A stretch of DNA of 34,291 bases, taken from positions 1 to 34,291 of the forward strand of contig PNNP01000005.1 in the NCBI GenBank assembly GCA_013824325.1. Reading direction: 5' to 3'. The translations under genes were made by a program, and so were the position numbers. The stretch is from Thermodesulfovibrio sp. (GTDB lineage: Bacteria; Nitrospirota; Thermodesulfovibrionia; Thermodesulfovibrionales; Dissulfurispiraceae). Of the stretch, positions 11,723-18,525 are shown one piece after another. The stretch's first letter is position 1; every line of letters starts with the position of its first letter. The notes below the pieces were generated by a model. The model saw nothing but the letters and a program-made list of their open reading frames with translations. It was not told where the DNA came from and ran no database searches.

Positions 11723-11760
11723 GAATTCCTTCTTTTAAAAGTTTCTGAATTATATCATAA

Positions 11761-12993
11761 TTATGGATTGTAATATTTCTTCTTCTTTTGCAGATAATCC
11801 TGTTCCACATGCCCGCCATAATCATGAGGATATTTATAACCCTCACCATGTCCAAGCTTCTCGGCGCCGGGATAATGGCTGTCCTTCAGATGGTCAGGGA
11901 CTTCCATAGTCTGCTCCTTTTCAATATCTGCCATAGCAGATTCAATGGCACGGTAACAGGCATTGCTTTTCGGCGCTTTTGCTATATAAATGGCGGCTTG
12001 TGCAAGAGGTATTCTCGCTTCGGGCATTCCCACGAATTCAACTGCCTTTAATGCAGATATGGCGATGACAAGCGCCATAGGGTCTGCATTGCCGACATCC
12101 TCTGATGCGCAGATTACAATCCTTCTTGCTATAAAACGCGGGTCTTCTCCTGCATAAAGCATCTTTGCAAGATAATATATTGCTGCGTCAGGGTCTGAAC
12201 CCCTCATGCTTTTTATAAAAGCTGAAATTGTATCGTAGTGCTGGTCTCCCTTTTTATCATAGACTATGACTTTTTTCTGAATGGATTCCTCTGCTATTTG
12301 AAGATTTATTTTTATATTGCTGTTTTCATCAGGCGGGGTTGTGAGTACTGCTATTTCGAGTGCTGACAGCGCCCTCCTTGCGTCACCGTCGGACATTCTG
12401 GCAAGATGTGCTAAAGCATCTCCATCAGCGATAATTTTCAGACTGCCAAAACCGCGCTCTTTGTCCTGCAGTGCATTATTCAAAACCCTGAGTATATCTG
12501 CCTCTGTCAGGGGTTTTAATTCAAATACCTGGCTCCTTGAAAGGAGCGCCGAGTTAACATAAAAAAAAGGGTTTTCCACGGTGGCGGCAATTAAAATTAT
12601 ATTGCCCTCCTCAACATCGGGCAATAAAGCATCCTGCTGGAGTTTGTTAAATCTGTGTATCTCATCAAGAAACAGGATAGTACGGATGCCCTTTGCCTTT
12701 CGCAAGTTTGCAGAACGGATTATTTTCCTCAATTCATCAATGCCTGCGGTAGCTGCATTCAACCATTCAAAGTGTGCTTGTGTTTTTGATGCGATTACCC
12801 TTGCAAGTGCAGTTTTGCCTGTGCCCGGAGGTCCATACAATATCAAAGAGGCAACCCTGTCAGACTCGATTGCCCTTCTGAGAAGCTTGCCCTCGCCGAG
12901 GATATGTTCCTGCCCTACATATTCATCAAGCGTCTGCGGACACAGCCTGTAAGCAAGCGGTTCTTTTAATGTCTCTGATTTAAAAAGGTCCAT
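11761..12993 (-). CDS. rarA: Replication-associated recombination ATPase RarA/MgsA
   Basis: Walker A LYGPPGTGKTALAR, Walker B TILFLDEIHRFNKLQQDALLP, MRGSDPDAAIYYLAKMLYAGEDPRFIARRIVICASEDVG. Confidence 0.95.
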   Translation of the reverse strand: MDLFKSETLKEPLAYRLCPQTLDEYVGQEHILGEGKLLRRAIESDRVASLILYGPPGTGKTALARVIASKTQAHFEWLNAATAGIDELRKIIRSANLRKAKGIRTILFLDEIHRFNKLQQDALLPDVEEGNIILIAATVENPFFYVNSALLSRSQVFELKPLTEADILRVLNNALQDKERGFGSLKIIADGDALAHLARMSDGDARRALSALEIAVLTTPPDENSNIKINLQIAEESIQKKVIVYDKKGDQHYDTISAFIKSMRGSDPDAAIYYLAKMLYAGEDPRFIARRIVICASEDVGNADPMALVIAISALKAVEFVGMPEARIPLAQAAIYIAKAPKSNACYRAIESAMADIEKEQTMEVPDHLKDSHYPGAEKLGHGEGYKYPHDYGGHVEQDYLQKKKKYYNP

Positions 12994-12995
12994 GG

Positions 12996-15900
12996 TTATT
13001 CAGGTTTCCCTGTCATCACAAATGCGCCCCAGTAAAATGGGTTTGATTTCTTTTTCATCATATTTAGTTTAGCCTCTCTTAACGCATCACTTTTGGATCT
13101 GCCTTCAGATATAAGTGTATAGAACTCTGTCATCAGCTCTGTTGTCTCTGCGCTCGGCACACTCCATAAACTCATTACCAATGTCTTTGCACCTGAGAGT
13201 ATAAATGCCCTTTTCAATCCAAATACCCCTTCTCCGTTTTTCACATCGCCAACACCTGTTTCGCATGCAGACAATACAACAAGGTCTGTGCCTTTCAGGT
13301 TCAGTCCGAGTATTTTTTCAGCGCTTACCATACCTTCATCCCTTCCCGCTTTCAAAGAGGCATTTACCCCTGCAAACACAATCCCTGAGCGGAGCATCGG
13401 GTTTTCAATATTGATTGTCTCATCTCTTATTTCAAAGCCTTCTTTCAGCTTTATTGTAATTCCTCTTGTCTCTTTGCTGCCTTTGAGTTCTTCGTCATTC
13501 AGGAAATATCCGTGTGTTGCAAGATGGAGTATTTTGGGCGTCTCTGTGGAGAACATCACTTCTTCAATCGCTTTTTTGTTCTGATAGTTCTTTACCTTGA
13601 ATTTCTTTTTTAAGACCTTCTCTATGGCGTCTGCCTCCAGCTTTGTGTCAGGTAGTCTTTCAAAGCTGAGGGTTGAAGCGTCCCTTGATACGCTGCCCCT
13701 TAGTGTCTGTGTTGTATTGATTGCCTGTGCAACTTGGGTTCTTTCGGTTAATCCCATGTCATAGTCAGGGTCTGCAATGATAAGGGCATCACCCTTGGCT
13801 GTGTTTGTATCGGTAAACCTGATTATGTCCCTTCCTGCGGCGATGTAATTAATTGTATGGTTCTCAATGAAGTACTTGTTATCAGGCGTTACCAACGCTT
13901 CAAAGGGTATGAGGTTGAGGTTCCCGTCAGGGCTTATAAATAACTGTTTCTTCCCTGCGATGTACTTCTCCAATGGTTTAATCGCAATATCATATATGGT
14001 GCGGGCGGCTTTGTCTAAAACAATTTTATTGGGAGTTTCGCCTGATGTCTTTATTTTGTTCATCTCCTGAAGATATGCCCTGACGTGTTTTTCTATCTCT
14101 TCGGCATCGGCTATTTCGATTAGTTTTACTTCAGGTATTTTGTGCGGTATCAGGACAAAAGCAAGGTATTTTGGTTTATCCCATTTGTTTGTCTTGAAGT
14201 TATAAAACTTAATCCTTGCAAAGTCTATATATGTTGAATCCTTTGGCAGTATCTCTGATATGTTTTTAACATCAGCCCTGCCGATTGTTTTTTCAAGGGC
14301 AAAGTCTTTGCTCAATCTGCTTAACTCGGCTTCGAGGGTTTCCTTTTGTTTTTGAAGTTCGGCAATCCTGTTTCTGTAATCTTCAAAACTCCCCTTATCT
14401 GGTTTTGATAACTGCATCTTTGCTATTTCCCTGCGGATGTTGGTGAGTTCATCAAACTTATTTTTTATTTCAGGGTCGCCGGATTGCATTGCCGCATCCA
14501 TATATCTACCCTGCGCCTCTGCAACAGCACCTTTCCATTTGAGCCATGCATTAAAGGTGTCGGTTATTGATTGAGATGATGATTGCATATGTTTAACTGT
14601 ATGAGACATAAAACCGTGAATAGTGCCTTCTTTCTGATTTATATAAGTGATTTTCTGCTTTTCATTGAGGAGCAGAAAAGTATTTTCTTTCACTATATCG
14701 TCAACAGTAATACCTCTTTTAAAAAAATAATGGCTTTCAGAATGTTTATCCATTCTCGCATAGAGCACTGCCAGATTGTTAAGACTTGCTGCTACAGAAG
14801 GCTGTTCATTGCCAAGTGCTTTCTCATATATCTCAAGCGACCTTTTAAACAATGGTTCGGCCTCTGCATACCTACCTGTGGATTCATAAAGCAATGCCAG
14901 ATTATTAAGGCTTCCTGCTGTATAAGGATGTTCTTTGCCAAGCGCTTTTTCCATTATCGCAAGTGACCTCTTATACAATGGTTCAGCCTCTGAATACCGA
15001 CCTGTTACTCTATAAAGCTCCGCCAGATTATTCAGACTTGTCGCTACATCAGGATGTTCTTTGCCAAGTGCTTTTTCCCTTATCCCAAACGATTTTTTAT
15101 AAAGAGATTCAGCTTCCGCATACATGCCTGTGGAATCATAGAGAAGTGCCAGATTATTAAGGCTTGTTGCTACAGAAGGATGTTCCATGCCAAGTGCTTT
15201 CTCCATTATCTCAAGTGACCTCTTATAAAGAGGGTCTGCTTCTGCATACCTGCCTGTGTTTCTATAAAGTTCTGCCAGATTATTCAGACTTGTTGCCACA
15301 TCAGGATGGTCTTTACCAAGTGCTTTCTCTTTTATCGCAAGTGACCTTTTATAAAGCGGCTCTGCCTCTGAATACCTGCCTGTTGATTCATAAAGCAATG
15401 CCAGATTATTAAGGCTTGTTGCTACATCAGGATGCTCGCTTCCAAGTATTTTCTCTATCATTCCAAGTGATCTTTTATACAATGGCTCTGCCTCTGAATA
15501 CCGACCTGTTACTCTGTAAAGCTCTGCCAGATTGTTAATGCTTGTTGCCACATCAAAATGGTCTTTACTAAGGGCTTTTTCCCTTATCTCAAGTGCCCTC
15601 TTATGCAATGGTTCAGCCTCTGCATACTTGCCGGTAGAGGCGTAAAGCAATGCCAGATTATTAAGGCTTGTTGCTACATCAGGATGCTCTCTGCCAAGTG
15701 TCTTCTCCCTTATCACAAGCGACCTCTTATGCAATGGCTCTGCCTCTGCATACCTGCCGGTAATTCTATAAAGCTCTGCCAGATTATTCAGACTTGTTGC
15801 CACATCAGGATGGTCTTTGCCAAGTGTTTTCTCGTATATCTCAAGTGACCTCTTATGCAATGGCTCTGCCTCTGAATATCTGCTCGTTAATCTATAAAGC

Positions 15901-16151
15901 ACTGCCAGATTGTGAAGACTTTCTGCTACATCAGGATGCTCTATGCCAAGTGCTTTCTCCACTATATCAAGCGACATTTTTATGTAATTTATTGCTTCAT
16001 TGTATCTTCCTTGGCTATACAGTTTTTCTGCTTTCTGATTGAGTTTGCGGGCTTCATCAAGCTCTTTCTTTATAACATCCTCTCCAAAAACAATTTGAGA
16101 CAATAATATTGCCACAAGAAAACAGATTGCTATTGTTATGACTTTTCTCAT
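12996..16151 (-). CDS. Secreted/periplasmic TPR-CHAT protein (caspase-like peptidase domain)
   Basis: 1051 aa; N-terminal signal-peptide-like MRKVITIAICFLVAILLSQIVFGE, ~10 kinesin-light-chain-type 42-aa TPRs, CHAT dyad regions KILHLATHGYF (His) and DLVVLSACETGVGDVKNGEGVFGLKRAFILSGA (Cys), terminal NPFYWGAFVMTG. Confidence 0.93.
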   Translation of the reverse strand: MRKVITIAICFLVAILLSQIVFGEDVIKKELDEARKLNQKAEKLYSQGRYNEAINYIKMSLDIVEKALGIEHPDVAESLHNLAVLYRLTSRYSEAEPLHKRSLEIYEKTLGKDHPDVATSLNNLAELYRITGRYAEAEPLHKRSLVIREKTLGREHPDVATSLNNLALLYASTGKYAEAEPLHKRALEIREKALSKDHFDVATSINNLAELYRVTGRYSEAEPLYKRSLGMIEKILGSEHPDVATSLNNLALLYESTGRYSEAEPLYKRSLAIKEKALGKDHPDVATSLNNLAELYRNTGRYAEADPLYKRSLEIMEKALGMEHPSVATSLNNLALLYDSTGMYAEAESLYKKSFGIREKALGKEHPDVATSLNNLAELYRVTGRYSEAEPLYKRSLAIMEKALGKEHPYTAGSLNNLALLYESTGRYAEAEPLFKRSLEIYEKALGNEQPSVAASLNNLAVLYARMDKHSESHYFFKRGITVDDIVKENTFLLLNEKQKITYINQKEGTIHGFMSHTVKHMQSSSQSITDTFNAWLKWKGAVAEAQGRYMDAAMQSGDPEIKNKFDELTNIRREIAKMQLSKPDKGSFEDYRNRIAELQKQKETLEAELSRLSKDFALEKTIGRADVKNISEILPKDSTYIDFARIKFYNFKTNKWDKPKYLAFVLIPHKIPEVKLIEIADAEEIEKHVRAYLQEMNKIKTSGETPNKIVLDKAARTIYDIAIKPLEKYIAGKKQLFISPDGNLNLIPFEALVTPDNKYFIENHTINYIAAGRDIIRFTDTNTAKGDALIIADPDYDMGLTERTQVAQAINTTQTLRGSVSRDASTLSFERLPDTKLEADAIEKVLKKKFKVKNYQNKKAIEEVMFSTETPKILHLATHGYFLNDEELKGSKETRGITIKLKEGFEIRDETINIENPMLRSGIVFAGVNASLKAGRDEGMVSAEKILGLNLKGTDLVVLSACETGVGDVKNGEGVFGLKRAFILSGAKTLVMSLWSVPSAETTELMTEFYTLISEGRSKSDALREAKLNMMKKKSNPFYWGAFVMTGKPE

Positions 16152-16300
16152 AGTGTGCCTCTCAGAATTAATTATATCATTTAAATCAAACTTTATAACG
16201 ATTCTGGAGAAAGCTTGGTAGTGGGTCAGTTTGAATATATATCAGGCATTATTTTTGCTGTTGAAATTTGGACATCTGAATAAATACGCAAAAAAAATAC

Positions 16301-16327
16301 TTGACAAACGTATTATTATGCTATAAT
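16301..16327 (+). promoter_or_regulatory. Sigma70-like promoter with extended -10 driving the cargo genes
   Basis: TTGACA (16301-16306), 15-nt spacer, TGCTATAAT (TATAAT at 16322-16327). Confidence 0.6.
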
Positions 16328-16392
16328 GAAACTATGATAACATCCCAGAATAAGAGGAAGGGTGTTGTTCCTGCCTGAAAAGCAAAAGAATT

Positions 16393-16836
16393 ATGAGTAC
16401 AATTACATTAGATGAATATAAAGCTCTTACGGCAAAGATATCTGCTGATAGTGATGTAGTAGCTTCTTTGGGCAAATCAGTTGCCGTATCTATGTCTTTT
16501 TCGAGTGTATTCATTCGTTCTCTATTTCTCGTTATTTTGAGTCACAGATTATTAAAAAGCATGAATCGAATGGAATCAGCCTGTTTTACATGTAATATAA
16601 ACTGTAACATTACTTTTGATTTTAAAAACAAATTAGAAGAAATTGTTACAACGTGGGATGAAGTAATTAAAAATAAAGAGCAAATTAATTTTCCTAAGCT
16701 AATTTTACGATGGGAAAATGATCTTTTAGAACAATTTGAAAATAAACTTGAAAATTATTGGATTGCTTCTGATAAGGAGATAAAAGATTTTGCTCATTCA
16801 ATATCTGACAAACTAAATAAGCATGCCCTTCAATGA
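16393..16836 (+). CDS. Unknown 147-aa protein, putative partner of the downstream RelE/ParE-like toxin
   Basis: ORF MSTITLDEYKALTAKISADSDVV...; hydrophobic stretch VSMSFSSVFIRSLFLVILSH; overlaps the toxin start by 14 nt. No family recognised. Confidence 0.55.
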   Translation: MSTITLDEYKALTAKISADSDVVASLGKSVAVSMSFSSVFIRSLFLVILSHRLLKSMNRMESACFTCNINCNITFDFKNKLEEIVTTWDEVIKNKEQINFPKLILRWENDLLEQFENKLENYWIASDKEIKDFAHSISDKLNKHALQ

Positions 16837-17218
16837 ACCCTTCCGGGCGACTTGTTTCACTAAACAATACGATTACCTTTTTAATAGCAAATTCCCAAAA
16901 TCTAAGAATAGCGTCAAAGCAATAATAGATGGTATCATCATTAACCCGCTTCAGGGTGATAGATTCCCCGGATTTGGTCAGAATACTCATATCAGAAAAT
17001 TAAGAATCGGATTAAAGGAATACCACATAAGCAAAAGAGATGGGCTTCGATTAATTTGGTTATTAAATGAAGATAAAAAGTGGATTTTAATGGTTTCGTT
17101 GTATCATGAGCGTGAATATAAGCGTGAACAAATAATTCAAGAGATGATTAGAGATAATTTAAGATCAATTATTTCATACATAGAGACAAGATATCCTCAA
17201 TCTCCCACAAGCGAGTAA
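16823..17218 (+). CDS. RelE/ParE-superfamily toxin-like protein
   Basis: INPLQGDRFPGFGQNTHIRKLRIGLKEYHISKRDGLRLIWLLNEDKKWILMVSLYHEREYKREQI matches the RKLR-x-G...Y-x-I-x-KR-x-G-x-R-x-I pattern of RelE/ParE folds. Confidence 0.65.
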   Translation: MPFNEPFRATCFTKQYDYLFNSKFPKSKNSVKAIIDGIIINPLQGDRFPGFGQNTHIRKLRIGLKEYHISKRDGLRLIWLLNEDKKWILMVSLYHEREYKREQIIQEMIRDNLRSIISYIETRYPQSPTSE

Positions 17219-17303
17219 CCCCAGCCGCCATTGCCGGAGTAATTCTTCCCTCTACTAAGGCCGCTATTATTTGCGCTTGTTTCTTTATGTCTAACTTGTT
17301 CAT
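17169..17303 (-). pseudogene. Internally deleted transposase remnant (IS1-like N- and C-termini joined in frame)
   Basis: Reverse-strand ORF MNKLDIKKQAQIIAALVEGRITPAMAAGVTRLWEIEDILSLCMK*. The first part resembles IS1-like transposase N-termini (MNKLxxxKRAQIxxxLVEG), the second resembles their C-termini (LRVTPAMAAGVxxxLW). Only 44 aa, just inside the right TIR. Confidence 0.65.
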
Positions 17304-17376
17304 GATTATATTATACTTGACAGCTCAAGCATGGCAATATCAGGAAAAATCAAACTGACCCACTACCGAAAGCTTT

Positions 17377-17445
17377 AAATCCTTGACAATATTTGAAATT
17401 TATATGATAGTAAATTAAGGTTTAATTCTGATTCCTACAATTTTT
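17377..17445 (+). repeat. 69-bp direct repeat, copy 1
   Basis: aaatccttgacaatatttgaaatttatatgatagtaaattaaggtttaattctgattcctacaattttt; two differences from 18441-18509. Confidence 0.92.
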
Positions 17446-17562
17446 CCGGTTCTCATTTAATTATCCCCCCACAGAGACTTATAGCAATCTATTTATTTCA
17501 GCGTGAACTGTCAAACGATAGTTATATAAAATTCAAAACCATCTCTCCGCTATATTCCTTAC

Positions 17563-17590
17563 AAAAAGCGTGCAAAGACTTTTTTCAGTC
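17563..17590 (+). repeat. 28-bp direct repeat, copy 1
   Basis: aaaaagcgtgcaaagacttttttcagtc, identical to 18074-18101. Confidence 0.92.
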
Positions 17591-17704
17591 GTCTTTTACC
17601 CTTGAAAATTCATAATGTTATCGCGATTTTATGATACTGATTTTGTGCTATAATGTGAACAGAGAGGCTCAAAGCAAGAAATAAAAAGTTAACGGAGGTG
17701 TTTT

Positions 17705-17938
17705 ATGATTGATAGAATAACTGTAAATCCAGCAATTCTCGGCGGAAAACCCATTGTAAAAGGCACAAGGATATCGGTAGAGTTTATTCTTGAGCTGCTT
17801 GCATCCGGCGTTACCGAGGATGAAATACTCAGGGATTATACACATCTTAAAAAAGAAGATATTCACGCCTGTCTTGAGTATGCTGCCCGTGCATTGAAAA
17901 ATGAGATAATTGTTGAACTGGAACCCGCTGCTGCATGA
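17705..17938 (+). CDS. DUF433 antitoxin (VapB-like)
   Basis: 77 aa; ITVNPAILGGKPIVKGTRISVEFILELLASGVTEDEILRDYTHLKKEDIHACLEYAA; GGAGGTG SD; extended -10 TGCTATAAT at ~17646-17654. Confidence 0.92.
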   Translation: MIDRITVNPAILGGKPIVKGTRISVEFILELLASGVTEDEILRDYTHLKKEDIHACLEYAARALKNEIIVELEPAAA

Positions 17939-18108
17939 AATTTGCATCTCTTAAAATCCTCGTAGATGAAAATATCTCACCCCGTGTTGTATCTTTTCTT
18001 AGGCAGAGAGGAATAGATACCATTGATGTTAAAGAAGAGGGATGGCAGGGCAAGGATGATGAGCACCTCTTAAAAAAAGCGTGCAAAGACTTTTTTCAGT
18101 CTTTATGA
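17935..18108 (+). pseudogene. Truncated DUF5615 (PIN-like) toxin
   Basis: Overlapping ATGA start; MKFASLKILVDENISPRVVSFLRQRGIDTIDVKEEGWQGKDDEHLLKKA then CKDFFQSL*. Only 57 aa; family members are about twice that and continue with a ...VTxDxDF motif. Divergence coincides with the 28-bp repeat. Confidence 0.75.
18074..18101 (+). repeat. 28-bp direct repeat, copy 2 (at truncation point of the DUF5615 gene)
   Basis: Identical to 17563-17590. Confidence 0.92.
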
Positions 18109-18167
18109 CACTTTCACCTATAATTCACAAACTCCATATGTATCCCCAAACCTTACTTATGCAACTC

Positions 18168-18310
18168 TTAAGCTGCTTTTGTCTTTTTCTGGATTTTAAT
18201 AACCAGTTTTGCGTCAAGGGCACTGGCTATTTTCTTCAATGTCTCTACTGTCGCCTTACTGAGTCCGCCCCGCTCCTGCCTTGAAATAACAGACTGTTTA
18301 GTTCCGATTT
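18168..18310 (-). pseudogene. C-terminal remnant of an XRE/HigA-type HTH antitoxin
   Basis: Reverse translation IGTKQSVISRQERGGLSKATVETLKKIASALDAKLVIKIQKKTKAA is the second half of an HTH_3 domain; the expected first half is replaced by repeat-derived sequence. Confidence 0.7.
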
Positions 18311-18339
18311 TCCGGGGACAAAATGGTTTTTGGCAACCT

Positions 18340-18369
18340 CCCCTCAATCCCCTCCTTGTTAATGAGGGG
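18340..18369. repeat. Small palindromic dispersed-repeat-like sequence (CCCCTC...GAGGGG)
   Basis: cccctcaatcccctccttgttaatgagggg; arms CCCCTC 18340-18345 and GAGGGG 18364-18369; lies where the HTH gene N-terminus should be. Confidence 0.55.
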
Positions 18370-18440
18370 AATATAAAATTCTCCCAATTGCAAGTGATGT
18401 GAGCTTGAGAGTGTTTCACATTAATAATGAAGAATGTCTG

Positions 18441-18509
18441 AAATCCTTGACAATATTTGAAATATATATGATAGTAAATTAAGGTTTAATTCTGATTCCT
18501 GCAATTTTT
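18441..18509 (+). repeat. 69-bp direct repeat, copy 2 (upstream of the EamA gene)
   Basis: 67/69 identity by eye with 17377-17445. Confidence 0.92.
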
Positions 18510-18525
18510 TATTAAGATCGAATAA

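Larger units (their letters stand above)
16217..17367. mobile_element. IS-derived, apparently non-autonomous element (IS1-family-like by remnant) carrying a toxin-antitoxin-like cargo
   Basis: Perfect 18-bp terminal inverted repeats GGTAGTGGGTCAGTTTGA (16217-16234) / TCAAACTGACCCACTACC (17350-17367), flanked on both sides by the direct 8-bp duplication GAAAGCTT (16209-16216 and 17368-17375). Confidence 0.88.

Noticed and set aside
11661-11855. Minus ORF spanning the rarA end and DUF1190 start
   Set aside because: Overlaps rarA and DUF1190 in another frame with no recognisable motif.
14740-16020. CRISPR-like periodic DNA repeats (~126 bp)
   Set aside because: Period equals 42 codons of an intact TPR reading frame; no short repeat/spacer structure.
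14583-16106. Plus-strand ORFs repeating CQIIKACCYIRM / LPLNTCLL-like motifs
   Set aside because: Antisense readings of the TPR repeats of the CHAT protein; repetitiveness is inherited from the real gene.
16332-16514. Minus ORF of 60 aa inside the IS-derived element
   Set aside because: Antisense to the promoter and the 147-aa ORF; no RBS or motif.
16694-16990. Minus ORF of 98 aa across the toxin junction
   Set aside because: Antisense to the RelE/ParE-like gene, which has the credible protein motifs.
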